From contig NZ_MRTD01000025.1 in the NCBI RefSeq assembly GCF_001956295.1, positions 36,691 through 100,690 on the forward strand: DNA of 64,000 bases. Reading direction: 5' to 3'. Positions 8,664 to 17,665 of the stretch are shown piece by piece (position 1 is the stretch's first letter; each line of letters starts with the position of its first letter). The notes under the pieces are model-generated. The model was not told the origin of the DNA. It did no database searches and saw nothing but the letters and a program-made list of their open reading frames with translations. The stretch comes from Paenibacillus sp. FSL A5-0031. GTDB lineage: Bacteria > Bacillota > Bacilli > Paenibacillales > Paenibacillaceae. Made by a program: the position numbers and the translations under genes.

Positions 8664-9707
8664 TTAATAAAAAGTTATTGCCTGTTTTCCCATTTGCTCC
8701 CATGATTGTGCGAAATCGATCAAGCTAACCTTGCGATCCTTTTTGTTAGCTAATGGGTCATTGAAATAAATGAACTCTGTGTCGTACCCCGTCAAGAGCA
8801 CGGCGTGCTCCTTGTACGTTATCTCTACAGGGCCGCTTGGTGTTTGCCATGTTTTGAATGATGAATCAGGCAGCTGTTTAAAGGTAGTATTCGTAATAAC
8901 CCATACTGGTTTTCCTTGCTGCAACGGTTGAAGAATATCCGTAAATTCAACACCTGTCATGTCAAGAATACGATCAGGCAAGTAAGATTGTGCTAACTCT
9001 GCTATTGGACCATGATAAACGGCTGCAAACCATGGCTCCTTGTCTTCCATCATGTCACCAATTAAACCATCATACGGGCTGCCAAAGTATACGACACCAT
9101 TTTCTTTTCGATATGGTGTCGTATCTTTTCGTATTTGTGCGGCGAGTTCCATCTTGTCTACTCGAACATTGGCATATTGTAGTAGCATAGCGAGCGTGGT
9201 CACTTCGCAGCCTCGCTCCAATTCGGGAAGCTGCGCGATAAGAGGTGCATCTAACCGTGTACTTTTAGCTGCTGCAGGTTCGCTAGTCCATAATACACTA
9301 TTTGTATTGTTGTGGACGATTCTGGCATTAAGTTGAGTTCTTGAGAATGTTACAGCCTCTACGTAATTATCAAAATCATGAATCAACTTGTCTCCCTGAT
9401 AAACCGTATAGGATTTATAATTTGACCAAATTACATTGGATGTATTTTTATTTTGAATTGATGAGTGTTCGTATTTTGAAGCGTTGGCAATCGCCACTTC
9501 AAGCGTTTCATGCTCTGACTGTTTTTGATCTCCAGAAAATACGATAAACAACTTCTCTTCACTTGTGATTAGATCCGGAAGCATATCTTGATCGATGTCT
9601 GTAAGCGTATCGCTAGATGAAAAGTTTTTAGAAATACTCCACCCTATCGCTATACATATCGCTAGTATCGCAATAGTTCTAATTCTTCGTTGGTGTAATT
9701 TCTTCAC
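8664..9707 (-). CDS. Membrane-anchored C39-like cysteine peptidase (Peptidase_C39_2, YvpB-like)
   Basis: About 347 residues. A single N-terminal membrane anchor (TIAILAICIAIGW) follows a basic stretch. The region 60-150 is SPOR-like or spacer. The C-terminal papain-like domain has Cys in ERGCEVTTLAMLL, His in KEHAVLLTGYD and Asn/Asp in YFNDP. Such proteins act outside the membrane on peptides or wall material; the substrate is unknown. GTG 9707 is preferred because GGAGG lies five bases upstream and inside the longer frame. The gene directly follows asnB with a gap of about 20 bases and probably belongs to the same transcript. Confidence 0.82.
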   Translation of the reverse strand: MKKLHQRRIRTIAILAICIAIGWSISKNFSSSDTLTDIDQDMLPDLITSEEKLFIVFSGDQKQSEHETLEVAIANASKYEHSSIQNKNTSNVIWSNYKSYTVYQGDKLIHDFDNYVEAVTFSRTQLNARIVHNNTNSVLWTSEPAAAKSTRLDAPLIAQLPELERGCEVTTLAMLLQYANVRVDKMELAAQIRKDTTPYRKENGVVYFGSPYDGLIGDMMEDKEPWFAAVYHGPIAELAQSYLPDRILDMTGVEFTDILQPLQQGKPVWVITNTTFKQLPDSSFKTWQTPSGPVEITYKEHAVLLTGYDTEFIYFNDPLANKKDRKVSLIDFAQSWEQMGKQAITFY

Positions 9708-9731
9708 GGGGTCCTCCATGTATTTTTCTTA

Positions 9732-11579
9732 TTACTCTTCAAAAAATGTTTGATACCAAACAAGAAACACATACACTGTCCATATATATCGTGCATGATT
9801 TTGTTTGCCTAAGAAATGGGCATCCAAATAGCCAATAAGCTTCTCCGTGTAAAAAAACTGTTTCGCGCTATCCGAGGAAAAGCTTTCTTTGACCATATCG
9901 TAATATTTTTTTTCCCTTAACCAGTAACGAATCGGTACCGGAAATCCGACTTTTGGTCGTTTTGCCCATTCTTCAGGCAGCACTTGCTTGGCAGCAGCTC
10001 TAAATGCATACTTCGTTTTTTGTGAGCGAACGCGCATTTGCGAAGGGATTTTCATGGCCAAGTTCATTACTTTTTTATCCAAGAAAGGCACCCGCATTTC
10101 CAGTGAATGTGCCATGCTCATTTTGTCTGCCTTCAACAATATATCTCCCGGCATCCATAGTTTTAGGTCGAGGTATTGTTTTTTGGTTAGATCGTCTTTG
10201 CCTTGCACTTTGTCATAGACATTACTCGTAATGCTTTGGACAGATGGCCCATCTCTGTACTCATCTTTCAAAATACCGATTGCATCGGCCTCTTCGAAAA
10301 CTTTTGCATGTCCGATGAACGTCTCTTCTACTCTTTGTCCCCCCTTAACGAGAAAGTTCGAAATACGATGACGTGGTAACATAGTTGCAATCTTAGACAC
10401 CGCTCGTCGAACTGTGTAAGGAATGATTTGATACTTTTCCATTATTGGGGTCGGAGCATACCAATCGTATCCGCCAAAAATCTCATCTGCACCTTCTCCA
10501 GAAAGGACCACCGTGACATGCTGACTTGCAAGCTCAGCTAAGAAATATAAAGGCAAGGAGGACAAGTTGGATTGTGGTTCATCCATGTGGTATTGAATTT
10601 TTGGAAGCGCTTGAAAGCATTCATCGGCCGTAACCAGTCGCTTATGGTTTTCTATGTGCAAGCGATTGGACAAATCTTCAGCCAAATCCGTTTCGTTAAA
10701 ATTGCCGTCATAATCCTTAAATCCGACGGTAAAGGTTTTGTCTGGTTTGAGCAAAGCTGTTATATAGCTTGAGTCTACCCCGCCAGATAAGTAAGAGCCA
10801 ACCGCTACATCACTAATTTTATGACTTTCAACAGATTCACTAACCGTTCGATTAATTTCTTCAACATATTTCTCTAAAGAGTCTTCGACAGCAGAATAAT
10901 TCGCATCCCAGTATGAATGAATTTTGATCTTATTATTCTCGTGCACTAGCATATGGCCCGGTTGAAGCTTATAAACACCTTTAAAGAACGTCTCATCCAA
11001 AACAGAGTATTGAAATGTCAAATAAGGTTTTAAGGCTTGTTTATTTAGTTCTTTCCGGAAATAAGGATGCTTTAAAAAGGACTTAATTTCGGATCCAAAT
11101 ATCATTGTTTCATTTGAGGTATTTTGCGTATAATAAAGCGGCTTAATACCGAACATATCTCTTGCCAATAGCAGCCGACCATTCCTTTTGTCCCAAATCG
11201 CAATGGAAAACATCCCTCTAAGCTTGGAAATAATCTGCTCTCCATATTCTTCATATCCATGAATGATGACTTCACTGTCCGTTTGACTTTTGAAATGATG
11301 CCCTTTCTCCATTAATTCTTCGCGTAGTTCTTTATAATTATAAATTTCACCGTTAAAAACGAGAATGCAGTTTTCATCTTCATTCGTCATAGGTTGACTT
11401 GCTACGTCGGTAAGGTCTATGATCTTTAATCTTCGAAAACCAAATGCAACGTCTTCATCTGAATAAATGCCGTGACTATCAGGACCGCGATGGACGATTG
11501 TATCCATCATAGCTTCAATAATGTTGTTGTTATGCTTAAAATTCGTCCGTGTTTGGGTATATCCTACAAATCCGCACAT
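9732..11579 (-). CDS. asnB: Glutamine-hydrolysing asparagine synthetase / peptidoglycan amidotransferase family (AsnB/AsnO)
   Basis: 615 residues. The N-terminal glutaminase starts MCGFVGYTQ, whose Cys-2 is the nucleophile, with RGPDSHG, FNGEIYNY and SDSEV-like motifs. The synthetase domain has the ATP pyrophosphatase loop SGGVDSSYI near residue 265, SGEGADEIFGGY and RVPFLDKK. Length and motifs match B. subtilis AsnO/AsnB. One B. subtilis paralogue amidates meso-diaminopimelate in peptidoglycan, so wall amidation is possible here given the envelope neighbours; free asparagine synthesis is the alternative. RBS GAGGAAT precedes the ATG. Confidence 0.9.
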   Translation of the reverse strand: MCGFVGYTQTRTNFKHNNNIIEAMMDTIVHRGPDSHGIYSDEDVAFGFRRLKIIDLTDVASQPMTNEDENCILVFNGEIYNYKELREELMEKGHHFKSQTDSEVIIHGYEEYGEQIISKLRGMFSIAIWDKRNGRLLLARDMFGIKPLYYTQNTSNETMIFGSEIKSFLKHPYFRKELNKQALKPYLTFQYSVLDETFFKGVYKLQPGHMLVHENNKIKIHSYWDANYSAVEDSLEKYVEEINRTVSESVESHKISDVAVGSYLSGGVDSSYITALLKPDKTFTVGFKDYDGNFNETDLAEDLSNRLHIENHKRLVTADECFQALPKIQYHMDEPQSNLSSLPLYFLAELASQHVTVVLSGEGADEIFGGYDWYAPTPIMEKYQIIPYTVRRAVSKIATMLPRHRISNFLVKGGQRVEETFIGHAKVFEEADAIGILKDEYRDGPSVQSITSNVYDKVQGKDDLTKKQYLDLKLWMPGDILLKADKMSMAHSLEMRVPFLDKKVMNLAMKIPSQMRVRSQKTKYAFRAAAKQVLPEEWAKRPKVGFPVPIRYWLREKKYYDMVKESFSSDSAKQFFYTEKLIGYLDAHFLGKQNHARYIWTVYVFLVWYQTFFEE

Positions 11580-11816
11580 ATTTTATTCCTCACATTTCTA
11601 CTAGTATAGTTACAATGTACAGTGAGGATGGGGAGTTTCAGTGAGTCGTGTTTTACAAGAAGATTACAGTTTCTTCTCCATTTACACAAAAAGAGGCATC
11701 CATTATTGGATACCTTCTAATTTCTAGCACTTCGTCTGTTAATACCAGAATAATATACTTGTTGCTCTGCCCCAAGGTTTGTTATTATGATTTGACCTTG
11801 AATATATTTGTCTCTT

Positions 11817-12029
11817 CTAACTATTACTGCGATTTAAACGTAAGGATAATATAAAATATAAGAATGTGAAGGATGTCACAATAAAACTAATTAATGGTCC
11901 AATCGTTTTTGCACGAGTTATTGGTTCGGAAGGGGCCGCCATTAGCTCAATGGAAAACATAACGGCAGATGTAAGAACAGCAAAGAGTAAGATGGTACCA
12001 ATAACAAACCTTAGATAATACATATACAT
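11817..12029 (-). CDS. Small membrane protein, 70 residues
   Basis: Two hydrophobic helices (residues about 6-28 and 44-62) separated by a short polar loop with PSEPITRAKT, and a basic tail SLRLNRSNS. GAAAGGAA precedes ATG 12029. It is transcribed away from the two-component system beginning at 12100, with only 70 bases between, so the two could share a control region. No family recognised; the function is unknown. Confidence 0.5.
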   Translation of the reverse strand: MYMYYLRFVIGTILLFAVLTSAVMFSIELMAAPSEPITRAKTIGPLISFIVTSFTFLYFILSLRLNRSNS

Positions 12030-12099
12030 TTCCTTTCTTCACGTAAACTTCAATATTTCTGGCTACAATAGAGATATTCATAAAAGGAGGTTCAACAGA

Positions 12100-12843
12100 G
12101 TGAACCAATTGTTAAGACGAAATAAACTCATATTAATTGTTGACGATGAGGAGCCAATGCGCCAACTGATTCAGCTTTATCTTCAAGCAGATGGTTATGA
12201 TACAGATTGTGCATCAAGCGGCGAGGAGGCTATTCAGACATTGGAACAATTTCCAATTGATCTAATCCTACTGGATGTTATGATGCCACGAATGGATGGA
12301 TTTGACGTCTGCACAGCTATTCGTAAATTTTCGCCAGTGCCGATCATTATGTTGACCGCTCGGGAATCTATGACTGATAAAGTCATCGGGTTAAAACTCG
12401 GTGCAGATGACTATATAACGAAGCCATTTGATCAGCATGAACTACTCGCTCGAATCGAATCTATCTTACGCAGAGAACAACTTCTTAATAAATATAATGA
12501 AAATACCTTTGCAGAAACAAAAGGTGTTTCTAAATCTATATTGACTTTTCATAGTTTACGGATGAATATCCAGATGCATCAGGTATCTTTTCAAGAAAAG
12601 GAACTCCCTCTAACCCCAAAGGAATTTGGAATCTTACGATTATTTCTTTCAAATAAAGGAAGGTTATTTCACCGTGAAGATATTATAGAACTTTTATGGG
12701 GAACCAGTCATATATCCGATGACCGTACCGTCGATACGCATATCAAAAACATACGAAATAAACTCAACGATATTGGCATTGATGGACATAAAGTAATAAA
12801 AACAGTTTGGGGAACCGGTTATATTTGCCATGAAGAAAATTAA
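12100..12843 (+). CDS. OmpR/PhoB-family response regulator
   Basis: 247 residues. The receiver domain (about 10-125) has the acidic pocket VDDEE, phospho-acceptor Asp in LILLDVMMPRMDG, Thr in MLTARES and Lys in DYITKPF. The C-terminal winged helix (about 145-245) contains LTPKEFGILRLF and DDRTVDTHIKNIRNKL. GTG 12100 lies eight bases after AAAGGAGGT. It overlaps the histidine kinase by 14 bases, so translation is coupled. Flanking envelope genes suggest a wall or membrane stress role. Confidence 0.92.
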   Translation: MNQLLRRNKLILIVDDEEPMRQLIQLYLQADGYDTDCASSGEEAIQTLEQFPIDLILLDVMMPRMDGFDVCTAIRKFSPVPIIMLTARESMTDKVIGLKLGADDYITKPFDQHELLARIESILRREQLLNKYNENTFAETKGVSKSILTFHSLRMNIQMHQVSFQEKELPLTPKEFGILRLFLSNKGRLFHREDIIELLWGTSHISDDRTVDTHIKNIRNKLNDIGIDGHKVIKTVWGTGYICHEEN

Positions 12844-14242
12844 TCCTCATGGCATTGCTATTAAACTAGGTGTGGTTTTAGCCGTCGTTATACTTATCAT
12901 CATCCTGTGCATTGAAGGTATTCTCTACTCGCTGTTTATCCGTTTTTATACGGACGATTCCATTAATGAACAAATAAAACGAACAAATAATTATGCTGCA
13001 ATATTAAGTGACCACTTTGATGAGAACACGATTAGACATGTTATATTGATGGAAGAGGATACAGGAAATTTATTACTAATTATGGATGAAGCAAAATCGG
13101 TACTTAATCAATCGAGCGGCATTGATACATTAGACTCCTTTTATGTGAATGAGAGCAAGTCACACGACACAATTAATCACGGACCAGTACTTGCTTCAGA
13201 CTGGAAGAACGAACCGTATTTCATCACTTGGGCATCAATCAAAATACAAGATGGTGGTGGTGATGGACAAATCATCATGTATGGATCTACAGAACCGATT
13301 CAAGAGGCTGTAAAAACATTGCGCAATACATTTAGCGCCGTTTCATTTGCATCCATATTAATGGGGATAGCCGTAATCATAGTTATTACCGGAAAGATTG
13401 TGAATCCCCTACTCAAGATGATAAAGATTGCACATTCTATATCAGAAGGAAAATACAATCATAAGTTGGATTCCAGAGGAAAAGACGAAATTGGTCAATT
13501 GGCCGCTGCCATTAATCGAATGTCTTCTAGTATTAAATATTATAAGCAACAACGAAATCAGTTCTTAGCTGATATTTCTCATGAATTGAAGACTCCTCTC
13601 ACTTATATGAAAGGTTATTCTGAAGTTCTTCTTCAAGACCTCTCAAATGATGAGGATAAACGACACCAATATTTAAAGCTGATTCACTCCCAAAGTATTC
13701 ATCTGCAGCGACTAGTCCAAGATCTACTTGACTTGGCCCAACTTGAACAACAACATTTTGCGCTTGCTTTCCAGAAAACATCGCTGGATAAAGTCATTAT
13801 GAATGTTCTTGCATTTATGCAGCTCCCTCTTAAAGAGAAAGGCATACAGTTAAACTATTTTCCGTCACAAGAACCAATGTTCATTAACGGAGACGATAAA
13901 CGATTACAACAAGTCTTAATCAATCTTTTGGAAAACGGAAAAAATTATACGGCAGCTGACGGCACGATTACAATCGAAGTAAATCGCTCAGATGAAAATG
14001 GTAAAGTTGTTATTACAGACACAGGAATCGGTATTCCAGAAGACGAAATACCACTTATATGGGATCGGTTGTACCGAGTAGAAAAATCGCGATCTCGAGT
14101 TTCAGGCGGGTCTGGATTAGGACTTGCTATTTGTAAAGAGATTATTGAACTTCATGGTGGAACAATTACTGCAAGAAGCCAAGTCGGAAAATGGACTGCA
14201 TTCGAAATCCATTTGCCTTTGCTCGAAATAAATGAAAACTAA
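12830..14242 (+). CDS. Membrane sensor histidine kinase
   Basis: 470 residues. Two membrane helices (about 12-35 and 165-190) flank an extracytoplasmic sensor. HAMP follows (VNPLLKMIKIAHSISEGKY), then the dimerisation box FLADISHELKTPLTYMKGY with the phospho-accepting His, and a HATPase domain with NLLENGKNY (N box), DTGIGIPEDEI (G1) and GGSGLGLAICKEI (G2). It is the cognate kinase of the overlapping response regulator. Its stop overlaps by four bases the stop of a convergent gene, an unusually tight tail-to-tail junction. Confidence 0.93.
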   Translation: MKKINPHGIAIKLGVVLAVVILIIILCIEGILYSLFIRFYTDDSINEQIKRTNNYAAILSDHFDENTIRHVILMEEDTGNLLLIMDEAKSVLNQSSGIDTLDSFYVNESKSHDTINHGPVLASDWKNEPYFITWASIKIQDGGGDGQIIMYGSTEPIQEAVKTLRNTFSAVSFASILMGIAVIIVITGKIVNPLLKMIKIAHSISEGKYNHKLDSRGKDEIGQLAAAINRMSSSIKYYKQQRNQFLADISHELKTPLTYMKGYSEVLLQDLSNDEDKRHQYLKLIHSQSIHLQRLVQDLLDLAQLEQQHFALAFQKTSLDKVIMNVLAFMQLPLKEKGIQLNYFPSQEPMFINGDDKRLQQVLINLLENGKNYTAADGTITIEVNRSDENGKVVITDTGIGIPEDEIPLIWDRLYRVEKSRSRVSGGSGLGLAICKEIIELHGGTITARSQVGKWTAFEIHLPLLEINEN

Positions 14243-14856
14243 TATGCATGTATTATAGCCTTACCTCTGTGAATTGTAAGCGTATGGCCCCTCAGCAGAG
14301 GGACATACGCTTCTTTTGTTTTACTTTGATAACTATGCTCTTTCGACAGTGCTAAAAAAGTATCAACATTTGTTCCAATTAAAAATCCATTAATCGTTTC
14401 ACAATAAAAAAGCGGATTTATTCCCAATGCATCACATGCCGAAAACACCTTTTGTAGGTGATGATCCCAAATAATGAAACTGAATATACCGTCTAAGTAT
14501 GTGATAAAGGAAGGTCCAATCGTTTCGTAAAGCCGTAAAATCAGGTCGCTCTCCCCCTGTATTTTTGCACTATAGCCTGCTCCGATTAGTTGATCCCGTA
14601 ATATTTCGAAATTGGTAATCGAACCCGTATAAACAATTTGATTTCCTTCTATTTTCATTTCTGAAACCATATCGTAATTAACTGGAACCATAGATCCTTT
14701 ATGGAACATTACTAATCCAATGAATGAGTTCATATATATAAACTTGTGATATTTCAGGCTTGGGATGACTAGTGTATGTATATAACGGTTAATAACATCT
14801 GAGTTAAACGATGCTCCACTACAATGAACGAATGCGATGATTCCTGACATAGACAC
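14239..14856 (-). CDS. Stand-alone AsnB-type N-terminal domain with the catalytic Cys replaced
   Basis: 205 residues resembling only the class II glutaminase domain of asparagine synthetases. MSMSGIIAF replaces the usual MCGI start, so the nucleophilic Cys is Ser. RLYETIGPSFITYLDGIFSF and CDALGINPLFYCETINGFLIGTN correspond to the conserved GM-F-F and GI-PLYY-GSEIKA regions. The synthetase domain is absent and the frame ends normally. It therefore cannot hydrolyse glutamine in the known way; it might bind or modulate AsnB (9732-11579), or stabilise another ligase. The start ATG 14856 has a weak GGGAG upstream. Confidence 0.7.
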   Translation of the reverse strand: MSMSGIIAFVHCSGASFNSDVINRYIHTLVIPSLKYHKFIYMNSFIGLVMFHKGSMVPVNYDMVSEMKIEGNQIVYTGSITNFEILRDQLIGAGYSAKIQGESDLILRLYETIGPSFITYLDGIFSFIIWDHHLQKVFSACDALGINPLFYCETINGFLIGTNVDTFLALSKEHSYQSKTKEAYVPLLRGHTLTIHRGKAIIHAY

Positions 14857-15131
14857 TCTCCCGTAATTATTCCGTTCCCAGTGTAATCATACCGAAAGAA
14901 GTAGGAATTGTGGTGAAACAAACATCACAGTTAGGTAACATTTCCTTCTCAGTTCCTTCAATATTTCATCATCCTGTCCCATAACAAAAAAACGAGCCTC
15001 TATAATCTCTTCAAAGACACGTTTAGCTTTTAGGGTACAAAATTTGTAGCGATAATTCAGAGTATCAGTTTTTCCCTCCGTTCTTTATTCTTACTGAGAT
15101 ACGATTCACATTTCTTACATTATGTTTAATT
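14857..15131. other. Intergenic stretch without a gene
   Basis: Presumably holds the promoter of the AsnB-domain gene. No convincing frame, hairpin or repeat was seen. Confidence 0.4.
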
Positions 15132-15242
15132 TTAAAACGACTCTATGTTCATGAATATTATCGGTCCCAAGAGCTGTCCCCAAGATACTACACCGGTTAA
15201 ATTGCTATTTTCGTCAACGACGGATACTACATAAACAAATTC
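15132..15242 (-). pseudogene. CBS-domain remnant
   Basis: About 36 codons on the minus strand read FVYVVSVVDENSNLTGVVSW and then GQLLG, which is the C-terminal half of a CBS motif as in MgtE-type or nucleotide-binding proteins. There is no start codon and the frame is closed by stops on both sides. It is probably the last trace of a deleted gene downstream of the LCP gene. Confidence 0.45.
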
Positions 15243-15248
15243 TCCTTC

Positions 15249-16301
15249 TTAGTTTGTTTCTATTATTCCTATTCGTCTGGATAGATTTTTCGAAACGGAT
15301 AATTCATTTAGACCTGCCTGGGTCCTGATTTGATTTATAGCCTGTAAAAGGCTTTTTTTACCCAGATAAATATAAGGGCTATTCCAGGTACTCTCTAACT
15401 CAATGGAATTAATATTGTCAGGTTTGATTTTGTTAAAGTTCAACAATAAACTACGTAACTTTTCCTTTTCAAAATCGGTTTTTATATTATCGCCAACGAT
15501 AGTTAACAAATTGTTCAGTTGAGTCAATCCGTTCAAGGTCCCTATTTGTTCAAGCAGCTTATTAATAACTTGTTTTTGTCTTTGGTTCCTCTCCAAATCG
15601 GATGATTCCGCTGTTCCTTTGTTCGACTTCCGGTATCTAACAAAATCTAACACTTCTTTTCCGTTTAGCAGATGATTTCCAGCAACTAAATTGATATTCG
15701 TGCCGTCTACGCTATCTGTATACCGCATATCCATATCGACCAATAGTTCAAGACCACCAAGTTCATCTACAACGTCTCTTAGACCTTGAAAGTTAATCAA
15801 AAGCGCATAATCAATTGGTACATCTATAAGTTCGCTAATGAAACCTTTGGTTTTCTCAAGTGCGGTAGTTTTATCCTGATTGTAGAAATAAGGATACAAA
15901 TAATTGACTTTTCGTGTCCCTAGTTGCTCTGACATTATCTTCAAATCGCGTGGGAGCGACATTAATGTGGCTTGCTTCGCGTCTGGATTAAAGGAAGCAA
16001 TCATTATGGCATCCGTATTCATACTTCCCAACTCGGCACGGTTATCTACACCTATTAATAAAAATGACATAGGATGCAGGATATCGCCTGTTTCATCGAC
16101 ATTATTTCCATTCACTTGATATGTATTAATTGATAGTGGATTCTCTTTTGAAGTTACCGTTATTTGCTCGAGAGTTTGATCTACTTTTTGATAAAAGTAA
16201 GTAAAATAGATGCCGGCTCCTAAAATCAATGCAACGATGTTAAATTTCATTATATGAATCCATACTCTTTTATTTTCATTTGAATTTTGTTTTGACTTCA
16301 T
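15249..16301 (-). CDS. LytR-CpsA-Psr (LCP) family wall-polymer ligase
   Basis: About 350 residues. A short basic cytoplasmic N-terminus and one membrane helix (IVALILGAGIYFTYFY) precede the extracellular LCP domain with LLIGVDNRAELG, RSDAIMIASF-like (NTDAIMIASF), LMSLPRDLKI, the INFQGLRDVVDELGG element and DFVRYRKSN. LCP enzymes transfer teichoic acids or other undecaprenyl-linked polymers to peptidoglycan. ATG 16301 is chosen because GGAGGTAAT precedes it; the longer frame lacks a site. It lies next to a VanX-like lipoprotein in a cell-envelope block. Confidence 0.88.
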   Translation of the reverse strand: MKSKQNSNENKRVWIHIMKFNIVALILGAGIYFTYFYQKVDQTLEQITVTSKENPLSINTYQVNGNNVDETGDILHPMSFLLIGVDNRAELGSMNTDAIMIASFNPDAKQATLMSLPRDLKIMSEQLGTRKVNYLYPYFYNQDKTTALEKTKGFISELIDVPIDYALLINFQGLRDVVDELGGLELLVDMDMRYTDSVDGTNINLVAGNHLLNGKEVLDFVRYRKSNKGTAESSDLERNQRQKQVINKLLEQIGTLNGLTQLNNLLTIVGDNIKTDFEKEKLRSLLLNFNKIKPDNINSIELESTWNSPYIYLGKKSLLQAINQIRTQAGLNELSVSKNLSRRIGIIETN

Positions 16302-16447
16302 ATTACCTCCATTTTCAGTCGTAAATATTAGAGTCAATACACATATAACATACAGTGTATATACTCCATAAATAGACAAGAACTTTCTTTCTACTAGATG
16401 TTATTTATTTTTGATTTGATAAAAAAGTTCGCGATCTTGCGCAGACT

Positions 16448-17632
16448 TCAATCTACAATTTGTTGAGGGGTTGAGCTAAAAATACTTGTCAATAAAAATT
16501 TACCGTCGCTACTCTTCTCCTTCGTTTCTTGTCTTGCCTGTAAATCGTTAAAATGCCACCATTCAGATGCAACTGGTGATAAGCCGGCCTTCGTACAATA
16601 ATTTTGTAATATGATAGCTGATTCATTCATCGATTCAGCATAAGTTGCGCTCTTCCATGCCGTTGATGAGTTTGCCGGAACCTTTGTTTTATAAATTGCA
16701 GATGCAGCACTCAATTCGTGAATGAAAGTTGGCATTGTATACTCCGTATATTCAGTTATTTGAGTAATAATAAAATCACCGATTAGTATTTCATCCACAG
16801 TATCGATCTTAATTAGGCTGACATCGATGGAATACCCCACTTGATGATTGGATACTCCATCGACAATAAACCAGGACATATTCCATGGTGGAACGTTAAG
16901 ACCTTTTTTCACATCAGGATCTTCACTTGCTAGTTTGGCTAATCCATCTACAATCGCTTTCTGTACGGAATAAGGTCGGAATGCTTCATAAATCTTTAAG
17001 GAGTTACCTTCGTTTAATGCCAATTTCTGTGCTACATGTATTCTCTTGGACATGGAGTAGAGAACAGGCATAATGTACTCCTCTTTTTCAAGTCTCTCGT
17101 TATAGGATTTGCTCGTGTATAACGCGATATCGGTAATTTCCGGAATGTCTTTACCGGAAGACTTGAATTTAGAAGCGTAGGTATTTGTATTGTCATATAC
17201 TATGGAAGGTATGACATCAGGCAAATTAATAAAGCAATATTTATGTTCCAGCCAACCGACAGAGTTGTTCGTTCTTACATACCACCATTCTTCTCTTTCC
17301 TTGAGGATTTCAAAGGCATATCCAGCTGGTAGCAACTCTATCGTTTCAGCCCCCGTATTTTCTTCAAACTTCAGTTCCAAAGCTACTGAGGTGAACCCTG
17401 TTGCCCCAATAACAGGCAATTCGAGATCGCCTGAAAATCGTTCACCTTCGATTGGCTTAATTACGGGGCTCTCAGATGGTGATGTTGAGGGGCTGGTAAG
17501 CACAATATCGCTGGCTTCATTAGAGTTTGTATTAGATAAAGTCGAGTTAAATACATTTGAACAGCCTGATAGCATTATAATCAAAAGGATAGTTAGAATG
17601 AGTACCATTCTACTCGATGCATGAATACGCAT
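16448..17632 (-). CDS. Lipoprotein with SH3-like and VanX/M15-type D,D-peptidase domains
   Basis: 394 residues. A lipoprotein signal ends in IMLSGCSN (lipidated Cys about 24). A serine/proline-rich linker precedes an SH3b-like module (about 70-125; GYAFEILKEREEWWYVRT). The C-terminal domain is M15 metallopeptidase: IYEAFRPYSVQ, zinc ligands in SNHQVGYSIDV and SEWWHFN. VanX-type members cleave D-Ala-D-Ala dipeptides; VanY-type cleave wall stems. Surface anchoring favours a wall substrate. GAGGTTAAACAT precedes the ATG. It is not evidence of vancomycin resistance by itself, since no VanH or VanA ligase is present. Confidence 0.82.
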   Translation of the reverse strand: MRIHASSRMVLILTILLIIMLSGCSNVFNSTLSNTNSNEASDIVLTSPSTSPSESPVIKPIEGERFSGDLELPVIGATGFTSVALELKFEENTGAETIELLPAGYAFEILKEREEWWYVRTNNSVGWLEHKYCFINLPDVIPSIVYDNTNTYASKFKSSGKDIPEITDIALYTSKSYNERLEKEEYIMPVLYSMSKRIHVAQKLALNEGNSLKIYEAFRPYSVQKAIVDGLAKLASEDPDVKKGLNVPPWNMSWFIVDGVSNHQVGYSIDVSLIKIDTVDEILIGDFIITQITEYTEYTMPTFIHELSAASAIYKTKVPANSSTAWKSATYAESMNESAIILQNYCTKAGLSPVASEWWHFNDLQARQETKEKSSDGKFLLTSIFSSTPQQIVD

Positions 17633-17665
17633 ATGTTTAACCTCTTTCTTTTTGAATCATTACAA

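Noticed and set aside
7276..9707. Lasso-peptide cluster (C39-like peptidase plus asparagine-synthetase-like protein)
   Set aside because: The AsnB is full length and of the asparagine/wall type, no precursor peptide or B1 protein is seen, and the C39 protein is a membrane-anchored YvpB type.
16448..17632. Vancomycin-resistance gene (vanX/vanY)
   Set aside because: The fold is M15/VanX-like, but there is no vanH or D-Ala-D-Lac ligase, and the protein is a surface lipoprotein; read as wall metabolism.
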